Below are positions 46,939 through 59,082 of a stretch of DNA of 64,000 nt, piece after piece (position 1 is the first letter of the stretch; every line of letters starts with the position of its first letter). The translations under genes were made by a program, and so were the position numbers. This DNA comes from Lycium barbarum (lineage: Eukaryota > Streptophyta > Magnoliopsida > Solanales > Solanaceae), in the NCBI RefSeq assembly GCF_019175385.1, contig NC_083339.1:44731330-44795329 (forward strand), in the 5' to 3' direction. The notes beneath the pieces are model-generated. The model saw only the letters and a program-made list of their open reading frames with translations. It had not been told where the DNA came from and did no database searches.

Positions 46939-49789
46939 AGTCACGACCCAACCCCGTAGGCCGCAACTAGTGTCCGAGCTGGACACCTGTACGTACCCAA
47001 TAACCCAAACCAGCATGTAAACGAAATATACAGATATAGAAGTCAAACGACGTTGTTAACTATTGCAGATAAACAGATATAGCGCGTGGAAGCTGATAAG
47101 GCTGTCACAGAATATATCAACCCCAAAACATATGCACAACCCACATGTATGTCTACAGACCTCTACGAATAAAAACATAATCATAAGACGGGACAGGGCC
47201 CCGTCATACCCCTGAATAACATGTACATGTACTATAGAAAAGTCTGTACCAAAATGTGGGCTCCGGACAAGAGAGCACTCCAAGACAGCAGAGTAGAATC
47301 CTAAGCAGGCGGGTCAGCAATCGAGCGTCTGTACCTACGTGGCATGAAGCGCAGCCCCCCAAAAAAAGGGGGTCAGTACGGAATATGTACTGAATATGTA
47401 AACCATGGAGTACGGAGAACAGAATCATAACCGGAACAGAAAATACAGAAAATAAGTGCAATGTCCAGAATATCAGAATGCATACTTACAAAACACAAAT
47501 AATGCATGCAAAAGCATATGCCATATCCGGCCCCATTATGGGGCTCGGTGAAAAGAACATGGTCGCCACCTCGTCACTGGCGCCATAATATAGCATACTC
47601 CAGAATAGGGAATAACTCCGTAACATATCATATCGTATCAGATGGCCGTATCATATCATATCATATCATATCAGAATATGTGTACATGGCACAGCATACT
47701 CCACAACCCATGTACATGTATACCTGCCCTCTCACATCGAGGCACGGCGAATAATGAAGTGGAATACGCTTGATAACATATCCTGGCCCGGGCTTAGTGC
47801 AAGAAGCATTGAGGCATCCACGAGTGGAGTAGTGAGAAACTAAATGCAATATAAAACACAACACATTTACAAAGACTCGATGAGACATTTCAAATGACAG
47901 ATCATAACAAAGACATCGGACGGTAATCATAGGGCGTGTCTTTCGGAAGTCACAATGGGTCACGTCAAAATAACCTTCCTGGGATTGTTTCCATGTTCCA
48001 GAATAGTTTATAAGACTCAATGGAATATTTAAAACAGTTTCCATTTAGTAGTTAGAAGAGTAGTTAAAACGTTTCCTTTAAATATTGCTTGAAAACAAAT
48101 CAATAGCACAATAGGAGAGGATTTGGAAATAGTGGGCCCACCTCGGGTCAACTGAGGTGGCGCACACAAATTACGTACATAAAGCTTTATGGATCCACTT
48201 ATGAAAGGTTTAGTGTAATCCGGTTCCATTTGGGAAAATTAAAGATGTTTAGGCAATTGTCTCAACAAGGCACGAAGTACTTAATTCAATTCTATTGAAT
48301 GAAAAAGGGTCAAATTCAAACTCGGATTTCTAGAAATAGAGTTGTCCCCGAGGCTCGTATCCAAACCTATTATGTCTAAGACATGCCAAAAGATGGAAAG
48401 GTAAAGCTTTACATACCTTATTCGCTCCTTACGCTTCTCCGAACTCGATTCCCAAACTCTCCAAAATCTACAAAAGGTCACACATACCAAACATTAACTA
48501 CAAGAATTTAGGAATTCAATCTTAATTCACTACTTGTCTACAGAAATTTGGGCAGCACCTCCCCTATAACTTCAACATCCCCGAGAATTTAACTCGGCCA
48601 AAATACCAACAACAACACCCACAACAATACCAACAACATCAACAATCGATTTGAAACACATTCTAGCATAAATGGTCTTCCTTTCTACATAGTGCAACAA
48701 CTTTCAATCCAGCTTCACACTTTCAAATCAATATCAACGTTTTCATATTCATCTACTAATTCAAGGTCATTCAAATACAATTCGGAAGCATTTCATATCA
48801 TTCTACAAAATATACCAAAAATTCCACCCAAACCATAATTCACCCGAAACCTCCAACCTTCGACATAAATATTCACAACATATTTTTATCTCCCAATTTC
48901 ATTAACAACAACCATAATTTTCACCCTAACAATTCCATTTCCATAATTATATAAATTTACAATAAAATCACAAAGCTTCCTACAACAACTTAACAACCAA
49001 TTTTCAATGCCAATTTTGGCTAGTATCTTTCCATTTACACCACAAGGCCACAACAACACAATTAACATCATAAATAAAATTCGTTCATCCTTCTACACAC
49101 ACATATGCATTCGGCCATACACATATACCCCTATTTTCATGATTTTCATTCTTTTCCACACACTACAACGTAGACAAAGCCTTCATAACATACAAAAAGG
49201 GTTTAAATCTTACCTTTTCTTTCCTAGCTTCTTCACTTGACCAAGGTGCAAAATCGACGAAACAAGCGACTTATCTTCCGAAATAACTACACCACGTTGT
49301 AGAGGACCCTTGAATTAGTGGAAATACTAGAAGGAAATAACTTTTGGGACAAGATTTCAAAGGGTTAGTTTTCCATGGACATGGCCGAATGGCCTATATT
49401 TTCTTGCTCTTCTTCTTTTGTTCTCTCCTTCACTAATTTCTCTTGAATGTTCTAATAATTATGTGGCCCTTTATTCATTTATTAATCACATGGATGAATT
49501 ACATGGGCTTGGGTCCTTTGTTTTGGGCCATGGCCGGCCATCCCAATGATTGGGCCTCATTTATTCTTTTTTTTTTTAAAATTTCCAAGCCCAATTACTT
49601 CATGACTAATTTGTGACTCATAAAAATTATTTTCCTAATTTCCAATTTTGCCCTTAGTCTTTCCTAATATTTCCACATCCAAAATTCTCATGAGCAACTT
49701 ACATATTAACAAGATCAAAATATGGCCTTGTCTTTAACTTATCACAATTATCTCAAATTTTGTGAATGTGCAAAATACGTGGTATAACA
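46939..49789 (-). mobile_element. Element 3 5' LTR
   Basis: 2,851 bp. The inner terminus reads AGTCACGACCC, where all other copies have TGTCACGACCC, so the terminal base has mutated. The rest aligns with 30560-33400. The A/C-rich part at about 48540-49150 carries no coding signal. Confidence 0.92.
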
Positions 49790-51943
49790 CCTCTATTGAC
49801 ATACTATACATGTAGACGGAACAAGACTCCGTCATGCCCAAAATATACATATGTACCAAAAGAATAATCATAAGCACCTCCGAACAATGGAGTGCTTTCA
49901 ATCAGCTGACAGCTCCTAAGAATCCAGATCGAGCTCGCCCCCCTGTTTACCTATGGGCATGAACACAACGTCCAAAGAAAACGGACGTCAGTACGAATGT
50001 TGTACTGAGTATGAGAGGCATGAACAAAAACAACACATCAAGAAAGTAAAGGAGGCATCAAGTATGGAGCAACTGTACCTGACTGGGAATCATATGAAAA
50101 GTAATGCATGCTGGCTTACTTTTATGCTTATCATCATCTCATGTATGCATATCATATGTATATATATCTAAACTGCCCGGCCATATAGGTGCGGTGTGAT
50201 AATCAGTAACATTAGCCCGCGTCGAGGCCTCCCGCGTCCGGGGTACCATCTCATGCCGCCCACTAGTGGTGTCTGCCAATGCCAACTGGCCATGGTGTAT
50301 CGTATAGCTGCCCGCTTTCGCGGTGACTGCCCGGCCAACTAATCCCGGTGTGATGCAATCATGACATGCTCATCATAAAATATTTATAATGATATGCTTA
50401 TCAAAATATACTTATCATCATACATGCACAAGGACTCTAGAACAACTGCATTCTATCGAGGTGACGTAAGGTCGTGAACCCTCGATTCCATTATGAGCAT
50501 TTATGAACATTCTGCCTCACCTTTGAAGGGATTAGGATATAAGGTGAGTGTATACAAGGAACAACATCATTTACTTTATAAGAACGTCACATCATATATC
50601 TTGACTGATGTAGCTATGCATGATCTTAGGCTCTTGGCTTTCCGGGCTATAGTAGAATCATGAAAAGGCAGAAGAATCATGTCATGGGATTCATGCCATA
50701 GAAATAAAAGGACTAGCCTCACATACCTTTGTCTCTTAGTTAAGCTATCGTTCACTTGTTCTCCTTCAATATCACGTTGTTACCTTCACGAGAGAATACG
50801 CATTATAGTTAGTCAATCGACTATAAGAACGCATCGTTATTTCTAGAGAAAATTGGGCAGCGTTTCCTTTGTTTCTACTACTTTTCTCATGTTATATTTC
50901 AACTCCCAACATTTACAACAACACTCACAATATCGTATCAACATTCATCACTTATCTATATTTAGCAAAATCCACCATTTTTCTCCAATTTCTCCACATT
51001 TAATGGTTTTAGCTCATCATCATAATTTTGCTTACTTCACACCTATTCCATGGTCTATACGCCATTTATAACGTATTCATCATCATAACATATCAACGTT
51101 CATGATTCCATTCAACTATCATTCAATTGTGACACTATTCACTCAGTAACGACCCATTTTCTATGTTCTTCTACATTTCAAGCATCTTAGCTTTCCAATA
51201 CCTTAAATAACATGATAAAGTCATGAAACATACCTTAGATGATGGTGGAACAAGCCTAGAGTGGAATTACTTCTTTAGCACCAAAACCCTTCTTCACCTC
51301 TTTTGGAATTTCTTGAAGGAAATGACTTCCAATTAGGTTTCATACACTTTGTTTCATAGATTTGGTGTTGATGATCATTGATTTCCTTGGTATTCTTGTG
51401 GTTGAAGTGTTTGGAGTGTTCTAGAGATTTCTAGGGAGGAATTTCGTGAAGATGAAATGAGAAAATGAACTTGGGTCCCTCCTTTTTAATAGCTAAAATC
51501 TGATTTTTATGAACAGTGGTTGAAATGCACAGTGGTTGTAAAACCCACTTTACGGGCCGTATACTGGTTTACGGTCCGTCCTTCGCGACCATATTTAAGC
51601 ATATCAGAAACAGAAAGGTTGGTTGAAGATCATGGCAGTTTACGACTCAGTTTATGGGTCGTATTTCAATTTACGGTCCGTATTCCAAGTCGTTTTTAAC
51701 CATTTGAAGCATTTGACAGAAAGTTGAAATTTTGAAATGTTGAAGGACGATGGCACTTTACGGTCCGTAAATCACTTTACGGGCCATATTCCATTTTACG
51801 ACCACTGGCTGAAATGAAATTCTATAACTTTCTTAATTCCAAAGTTCATAAATAGTCATTCCCTACCTAATAAAACATCGCACACTCATGCCGTTCGTTG
51901 GTCTATTCATTGTTGGCTCACGAAAAATTTCCGAGGTGTAACA
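49790..51943 (-). mobile_element. Element 2 5' LTR, outer part
   Basis: It resumes the LTR cut at 30559 after the duplicated CCTCT and ends GAGGTGTAACA at 51943. The total LTR length is about 2,412 bp. It keeps the region lost from the partner LTR, including hairpins ATCGAGG/CCTCGAT (50455-50461 / 50480-50486) and CTCACCTT/AAGGTGAG (50516-50548). The U3 palindromes lie at about 51535-51805. Confidence 0.92.
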
Positions 51944-52965
51944 TCATGTCTCAGGAATGGAAAAAAAGACATAATAAAGGAAGAGTCTTCGGGCAACGAA
52001 CATCCTCATGCTCTCCCTGAAAGGCTCAAATCGGAAAATCCTCGACAGTCAGCCACGAAGAGTAGAAGTCGGTCCCACCTGATACTCTACATTCATAAAA
52101 GAATACATCAATTGTAGGTCAGTACAAACAACAAGTACTGGTAGGTATCATAGGCCGACTAAGACTAGCTAACTTATATAAAGATAACAAAGCAAGATAA
52201 ACACATAAGCCAACAAGTACAAGTCAACACGAATCCGTATCCTTAGTAAAGTCATCAACTAGGTTATAGCGTCTAAACCTAACTTTGCCAAGTCTCAGTA
52301 TAGTCAATATGAACCAGTACATCACAATAATATCACAACAAGATATCACCTATGTTATAGCATCTAAGCCCAATTGTGCCAAGTCTCAGTATAATCAATC
52401 CGAACCAGTATAACACAATAGTATCACAACAAGTCAGCAGAATCAAAGATACAATACAGTACAATAATGTATGTAGGATGAATGCAATGCATATGCAGCT
52501 TTGTACAATATGTCCCGGACGGAGTGACTCCACGTCTAAGGGATCATGACCCATGTGGGACCCGCAAAGTCCATGTACCACTCGCTCTGGAATATGACCT
52601 CGGATCACGAGCATACTCTCACGATCCCGACAAAGACCTCGGGTATCGGACACTCCATCATTCCCAGCAAGAAACCTCGGGCAACGAACACTCTTCTCTC
52701 TTTTATGCTCTCTGGCATAAACCTCAAAGGCTACACTCTCTCACATATCATTATCAGTACCAGAACCATGCATATGTTAGTGTATCATAGACATGCGTAT
52801 GAATATGATTAAAAGTGATATCAACAACCAATTCTATCTGAAACAGTACCACATATGGCACCCAAGTAGTATCAATAATAAGACTACACAACAAGCAACA
52901 ATGGAATCACCGTTCGCATCTTTGTATCAATCAAGTAAAGTATCGCGATACCGTAGCCATGATGT
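51944..52965 (-). repeat. Family F LTR-like fragment, continued
   Basis: After the TCATG duplication the sequence continues the unit begun at 9919. It aligns in blocks with 53216 onward: TCATGTCTCAG-A-GGAA, AGAGTCTTCG, TACTCT-xATTCATAAAAGAAT and GGTAGG-ATCAT-GGCCGACTAAG. It has no coding content that I can support. Short frames here lack motifs. Confidence 0.45.
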
Positions 52966-54748
52966 CATGATCCATTTTAGCCTAGGTCATGCGGGCACCT
53001 ACCTTTCCCACCTCGGTAGGCGAACCCTTAGCTCAACATTTACAATAATAGAAAATAGCGGAAGAAAGTAAAATAATGTAAGTCTCACAATATAATATAA
53101 TGTTAACAAGTGCGGAAGTAAATGAAATCCAACCCAGTATCTGGTCTGGTCATACAAGAGCATCTAAATTCGAATACTAAAGTCTAAATAATAATACATA
53201 AGTAGTCTCAAATCATGTCTCAGAACGGAAAGCAAGACATAAGTAATAGAAGAGTCTTCGAGGCCAGCGGACGCCATGATTACCCAGGAAAACTCAAGTG
53301 GAAGCTTAAGAGTCGATCAGTCACGGGTCAGAGAAGTAGATCCGGCCTGGTACTCTGTATTCATAAAAGAATGCAGCAAGTACAGGTCATACAAACAATA
53401 GTACTGGTAGGAATCATCGGCCGACTAAGCATAGTTAACACAATTCAAGAAATAAAGCAGATAAGCAAATAAAAAAATCAAGCATGAGACAATATAATCG
53501 CAACCGAAATCTGTCATCACCTATGTGAGTATCTAAACCCCAATATGATAAGTCCGAGTATACATGATCTGATCTGATCACCACAATAGAATCGACACAA
53601 TCCAATCATAACAACATAAACATCACAATACCAACAATCACCACACTCGATCAAGTAATAATGCAATGCAATGCAATAATGGTATGAATGCGATGTCGTG
53701 CTATGCAAATGAGGTGTACACATGTACTCCGGATGGAAATATCGACATCTCGGTAGCACAACCCAGCGTGACTCGCGATGTCTAAGTGCCACCTTTCCCG
53801 AATATTTGCCCAACAGACAGACGGGACCCTGGCTAATTGCACACATGGGAAGTCTCACCGGCACCACCCTGGGGGACCCGCGGAGTCCATGCACTAACAA
53901 CGATTCCGGGATAACATCGAAATCGGTCATGCAACAACGATGCCCGAATATAATCATCGGACATCGGCCTCCTCACAATCACTCAAAAGAGTCTATCAAT
54001 TATCAGTTTCACAAATCAACGATTTCAGAATTGAACCTCAGACATCGGCCTTCTCACAATCACTCAAGTAAAATAGTTTATCAACAATCAGTTTCATATA
54101 AAAAACGATTCCAAAATGGATCTTTAGACATTGGTCTTTTCACAATCACTCAAGTAAAGGAGTTTATCAAATATCAGTTTTGCTCAATCAACGATACCGG
54201 ATCATCACCGGGTATCGGCCATGCATGAATATGAGAGAATGCGTGCATACATATGTCAATCATAAACAATCAGGTTTAATATCACAAATACCACAACGAG
54301 GTATGCCACAACGTATCATTTCACAACACCACAGTGGGTATGCCAAAATATATCAAGCATAAATACTAACAACAGTATGTTCCTTCTATCCAAATCAGGA
54401 CGGCAAGATGGACTCGATATCTATCAACTACACATGGCATCAAGCCACTCAATTAATCAATCAAACACCTATAACGGAGTGGCTAGTCCCAACACACATC
54501 AAGGCCCAACCTAAGGCAATATCCATCCAAACTTCATACCCGAAGGTTCACATGTTGTCTCCGACCTCAAAATCTAAATATGTGATTCACTTTACGAAGT
54601 CTCATCAAAAGTAAACCATAACCTACCTGGACTGCCGAACCGCAACACCAACAAGTCACTTTATCGCCTTGCCCTTCCTCTGAAGCTCAGAACCAAAGTA
54701 GTCTAATCATAATTGAATTCCACATTAGAAATCACAAAGAATGATACT
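52966..54748 (-). repeat. Family F LTR-like fragment, second tandem copy
   Basis: This starts with a degraded TCATGATCC (compare TCACGACCC) and repeats the order of blocks seen in the first copy. It then extends further, to about 54740. The far end, with AACCATAACCTACCTGGAC and a CGCAACACCAAC block, resembles the inner part of the other LTRs. A plus-strand LTR truncates it at 54748. Two head-to-tail copies may be two LTRs, or a tandem duplication. Confidence 0.4.
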
Positions 54749-55994
54749 GTTACACCCCGTATCTTCAAAGAAGCACTTATCAAATTTGAAACATAAGTAC
54801 GTTGAGTTATGGTTAAGTAAAACCACTTTGGAATATAAGGAGAAAGCATTATTAAGTATAGTTAATGAGGAAGGATGTATATAAGGTATACCAGAAGGTT
54901 TTATAAGGAAATGAGTGGAAGAAATCGAGTAGTACGACTTTGGAAAAAGGATGGGTAATGTTTTGTATGAACATTTTGGTCCAACTTGGTGGACGAATAT
55001 CTCTTAGCATATAAAGTGTTTCAAGGTAACACAAAAGCCTAAAATGAAGTTCGTCGAGTCTAGTTTCCAACGCAACAAACAGCACGTCGATTGGACTTCG
55101 GAGTAGAAAATTATGGACGTTACAAGTTCAGCTGACAGAGCAGAAACGCATGCTACAGTACTGCTACAGTACCGACTTGCTACAGTACTGCTACAGTTAA
55201 ATGCTACAGTGACCCGGCCCGAATTTGACCCTTATAAAAAGGCTAAGAACCCCTTTTTTTTTTTTACCTGATTTAGCCCAGAAATTTCCAGAATTTGAAG
55301 AGAGAGAGAGAGAGAGGGAATAAAAAAGTGAGCAATTTTGAAGTAGCGGAGTAGTGGTTTAGGTCCGGACAACGCATGGTTGTGATTGTAGAATTGTTTT
55401 GCGGTGGATTTTAGCGTGGATATTGAGGATATTACTGTCTTGACAAGAAAAAAGGTATGAATCATTCTGTTTTGGTATTATTCAAGGCCTATTTACGGAG
55501 ATAAAGTCGCGAAAAAATCGTGAAGTAAGTTTGTTAGTTATGGAAGTTGGAAAACAGCGTGTGGCCTGTTTTATGGTACATATTGGTGTTGGAAATGATG
55601 TTAGTGATGTTGGTATTGATGTTGTTGTTGTTGGTTGCTGAATTACGATTCTGGGCTAGGCATATAAACAGAGGAGATGCTGCCGAAATTTTGGTAGATT
55701 TTAGGAAAAATTATTTGAAGGCTTAGGATAAGTATATGATAATGGGCCTAATCATAGTATGAATGGTCTTATATGTAGACTTGCGGGCTCGAACGGATAA
55801 GCGTATGTAGTTGGTGGCTGAACAGGTATGTTAAGGCTCGTCCCTTTCTTTCAAAGGCATGATTCCTATGGTATGATTTCATAAATGTTTCCGTAACCTT
55901 CGTGTCTTGAAAAGCCAAAAGTCCATGGTTTTTAAAGCTTCTCATGATGTCTAGGATAAGAATGATTTTATGATGGTGACAACGATAATGATGA
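54749..55994 (+). mobile_element. Truncated LTR of an unrelated family, plus orientation
   Basis: It starts TGTTACACCCCGTATC. A TATAAAA box lies at 55233-55239, preceded by repeated TGCTACAGTAC units (about 55150-55213). A T-run and a (GA)n run (about 55301-55318) follow. The tail resembles the inner half of the type I solo LTR in general layout (GGCATGATTCCTATGG block). It stops near 55994, where minus-strand pol sequence begins without an LTR end, so a deletion or rearrangement joined the two. Confidence 0.65.
55150..55213 (+). repeat. TGCTACAGT short tandem repeats in LTR U3
   Basis: Five units of TGCTACAG followed by T or TACTG variants occur directly upstream of the TATA box at 55233. 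Likely promoter-proximal repeats of this LTR. Confidence 0.7.
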
Positions 55995-58533
55995 CTGGGA
56001 GAAAATGGGCTGATTTTGTTAGCCTATCAACAATAACCCATATGGAATCATACCTTCGTGGGGTGCGTGGTAAACCTGTAATGAAATACATATTAATTGC
56101 TTCCCACTTCCAAGTCGGAATTTCCATTTCCTGTAACAACCCACCAGGCTTCTGATGCTCGATCTTAACCTGTTGGCAATTTGGGCATTGAGCAACGAAC
56201 TCTGCGATGTTCCTTTTCATACCATCCCACCAATATAAGCATCTGAGGTCACGGTACATCTTTGTTGATCCTGGATGAACAGAATACCGAGCATAATGTG
56301 CCTCTTCCATAATCTGCCGTCGCAGCCCTGCAACGTCAGGTACACATAACCTGCCTCTATATAATAATACTCCGTCAGGTGTAATCTCGAACGAGGTCCT
56401 CTCCTTATCAAGGGCTGCATCTCTGTACTGTGCCAGAACAAGATCCTCGTATTGGTGTCGCTTTACTTCTTCCATAATAGAGGATTCAGCAACTTCTCGG
56501 ACAGAAACCCCAGTATTTCCAGACTCAGCCAAATGGACTTCAAGACTGGCTAGCTGATGAATTTGACGAACTATTTCTTTCCTTTCTGGCTGCACGTCGG
56601 TCAAGCTGCCTATAGACTTGCGGCTAAGTGCATCTGCTACAACATTGGCTTTCCCAGGATGATACAAAATGTCAATATCATAATCTTTCAACAACTCGAG
56701 CCATCTCCTTTGTCGCAAATTCAGCTCCTTTTGCTTAAATATGTATTGGAGGCTTTTGTGGTCCGTATAAATATCAACATGAACCCCATATAAGTAGTGC
56801 CGCCATATCTTCAAAGCATGAATTACCGCTCCTAATTCCAGGTCATGAGTTGGATAATTCCTTTCGTGCGGTCTGAGTTGCCGGGAGGCATAGGCTATAA
56901 CTCTGCCATGCTGCATTAATACACAACCTATCCCAACACCGGAAGCATCACAATAAATGACATACCCGTCTGGCCCCTCGGGAAGAGTTAGAACTGGAGC
57001 TGCAATCAACTTTTCCTTCAACAACTGGAAGCTTCGTTTACAAGCATCGATCCACTGGAATTTTGCTGCCTTCTGAATTAGCTTCGTTAACGGTGCTGCA
57101 ATCGAAGCAAAATTCTCCACAAATCTCCTTAATACCCTGCTAATCCCAGAAAACTACGTACCTCAATAGGTGTCGTAGGCCTAGGCCAATTCTTTACGGC
57201 CTCGATCTTATGTGTATCGACCCGAATACCATCTGCTCCGACGTTGTGCCCCAAAAATGCCACTGAAGTCAACCAGAATTCACATTTGGAGAACTTAGCA
57301 AATAATTTCTATTGCCGGAGTGTTCCGAGTACTGTCCTCAGATGATCTGAATGCTCCTCTACTGATCGTGAATAAACCAAAATATCATCAATAAATACAA
57401 TCACGAACATGTCTAAGAACTGCCTGAATACTCGATTCATCAGATCCATGAACACTGCTGGAGCGTTAGTTAGCCCAAAAGACATCACTCTAAACTCATA
57501 ATTCCCATATCGGGTCCTGAATGCAGTCTTCGGAATATCTGCCTCTCTTACCCGCACCTGATGATAGCCCGAGCGCAAATCTATCTTCGAAAAATACTTA
57601 GCACCCTGCAACTGGTCAAATAAATCATCAATCCGGGGGAGGGGATATTTATTCTTTATGGTCACCTTGTTCAGCTGCCTATAATCAATGCACATCCGTA
57701 GTGACCCATCGTTCATCCTCACGAACAGTACCGGTGCTCCCCAAGGTGATGTACTGGGTCTGATGAAGCCTTTCTCTAATAAATCCTTCAGCTGCTCCTT
57801 CAATTCCTTCAGTTCTGCTGGTGCCATTCTGTGAGGAGGAATAGATATAGGCCGAGTATCTGGCAGCATATCTATCGTAAACTCTATTTCCCGTTCAGGA
57901 GGAAGGCCTGGAAGCTCGTCCGGAAATATATCTGGAAATTCATTAACTACTGGAACTGACTGAAGAGTAGGTGCTTCCGCTTTAATATCATGCACGCGAA
58001 CCAGATGATAAATATACCCCTTCTGAATCATCTTCCTTGCCTTAAGGTATGAAATAAACTTACCCCTTGGCGATGCTGTATTTCCTGCCCATTCTATAAC
58101 TCGTTCCCCTGGAAATTGGAAGCGGACTACCTTTTTCTGACAGTCAACGTTTGCATAACAAGAAGCTAACCAATCCATGCCCATAATAACATCGAATTCT
58201 GTCATATCCAGCTCTATCAAATCGGCTTTGGTGCATCGGCCACATATAATTACTAAACAATCTCTATATACCTGTCTTGCTATAACAGAATCCCCAACCG
58301 ATGTAGCTACCTCGAACGGTTCTATCGGTTCAGGTTTTATCCCAATTCTACTAGCAACCAGGGGGAGATATATGATAAAGTAGAGCCTGGATCTATCAAT
58401 GCATACACATCTCGGGAAAAGATCAATAATATACCTGTAACCACATTTGGCGATGTCTCCTGGTCCTGTCGCTGACCAAGGCATATATGCGGTTCAAAGG
58501 ACCGCTAGAACTGGAAGCTTCACCTCAGCCTAA
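55995..58533 (-). pseudogene. Element 6 gag end and partial pol
   Basis: The frame starts at a gag C-terminal remnant (Gly/Ser-rich, then NRIYAL-type residues) near 58500. It continues into a protease with a frameshift around the DxG motif (about 58400), the conserved [14 protein letters not shown] and RT ([24 protein letters not shown], about 57375). RNase H follows ([19 protein letters not shown]). It ends in the early integrase ([31 protein letters not shown]). Breaks include TAG at 57306-57308 (a glutamine codon in relatives) and a one-base loss near 57133. The integrase catalytic second D and E, and the chromodomain, are missing. It resembles element 3 pol more than element 1 pol. Confidence 0.88.
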
Positions 58534-58960
58534 GCGACCTCTTTATGGTTTCTAATCACTCCACCTACTCTAATTTCCTTTAGACTTCCCTAACTTCTCA
58601 TTCGTCCCTTATGTTTACCTTTATGGAACCTTTAGTACACTTCCCAGGGGGGGTCACCCATCCTAAAATTTCCCTCACTCCAGTACACTTAACCTTGAAA
58701 TTCTGATGAAATTTAGTGCGTTAATGTTGATATGATTGCGTCCACTTCACCGTATGACCTTTATCACGTAATCTGGAGTAAGTTGGTGTCTTCACAGCTT
58801 CCAAAATATTCTCGTAACGTGTCTCCCTCCGAACTGGATAGGATCTTTTACTTTTCTGACTATGCAATTATCGTATTAGTCTTTTAAATCCTCAATATTC
58901 ACTTTTCATCTGTATGTATGGCTACCTCTCATCCAGGGTTTCTAGATTCCCACTGGTGGC
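58534..58960 (-). other. 5S-bearing module of element 6
   Basis: This stretch aligns in inverse orientation with about 63235-63615 and more weakly with element 4 at about 41250-41640. It carries the 5S-like block and shared flanks on both sides, such as CTAAAGGAAATTAGAG after the 5S block and AAAxGTGAATATT before it. Confidence 0.6.
58640..58752 (-). other. 5S-rRNA-like block in element 6
   Basis: The minus strand aligns with plant 5S rRNA over most of its length. It has a GACGCAATCAT start region, CATTAACGCAC, TTCATCAGAATTTCAAGGTTAAG, TACTGGAGTGAG and AGGATGGGTGACC (box C intact), then CCTGGGAAGT. About 110 of the usual 120 bases are covered. The first and last bases do not pair as in real 5S, and many stem positions have changed, so it is a 5S-derived sequence and not a functional rRNA gene. 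Confidence 0.8.
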
Positions 58961-59082
58961 GGAGACACCTTAGTCGCCGTTACTTATAAATACTGGATCA
59001 CCGGTCCCATTGGGTTTCCGCTCGCCGCTATTAAATAATGCTCTACGGAAGTTACACATACATAGAAAGTTCCAAAGCGAGC

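Larger units (their letters stand above)
30560..49789 (-). mobile_element. Element 3: type II gypsy retrotransposon, decayed, host of element 4
   Basis: It begins TGTCACGACCCAACC and ends GGTATAACA, flanked by CCTCT on both sides. Without element 4 it is about 10.5 kb. The sense order on the minus strand is 5' LTR, PBS, gag (split by element 4), protease, RT, RNase H, integrase with chromodomain, PPT, 3' LTR. Gag and RT carry internal deletions, and at least four stops interrupt pol. It sits in the 5' LTR of element 2, so it is younger than element 2 and older than element 4. Confidence 0.93.
10171..51943 (-). mobile_element. Element 2: type I Tekay/Del-like gypsy retrotransposon, host of nested insertions
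   Basis: The element begins TGTCACGACCCAGC and ends GAGGTGTAACA. It is flanked by TCATG at 10166-10170 and 51944-51948. After removing three inserts (element 1, a type II solo LTR, element 3) and their duplications, about 9.5 kb remains. In sense direction (minus strand) it has a 5' LTR (51943 to 49790 plus 30559 to 30297), PBS, decayed gag-pol, PPT and 3' LTR (22211 to 20390 plus 10230 to 10171). The 3' LTR has lost about 534 bp present in the 5' LTR. Coding capacity is destroyed by many stops. Confidence 0.92.

Noticed and set aside
52333..54614. Several 60-170-codon frames in the family F region as genes
   Set aside because: They overlap on both strands, lack motifs and disagree between the two F copies, so they look like chance frames in decayed repeat DNA.
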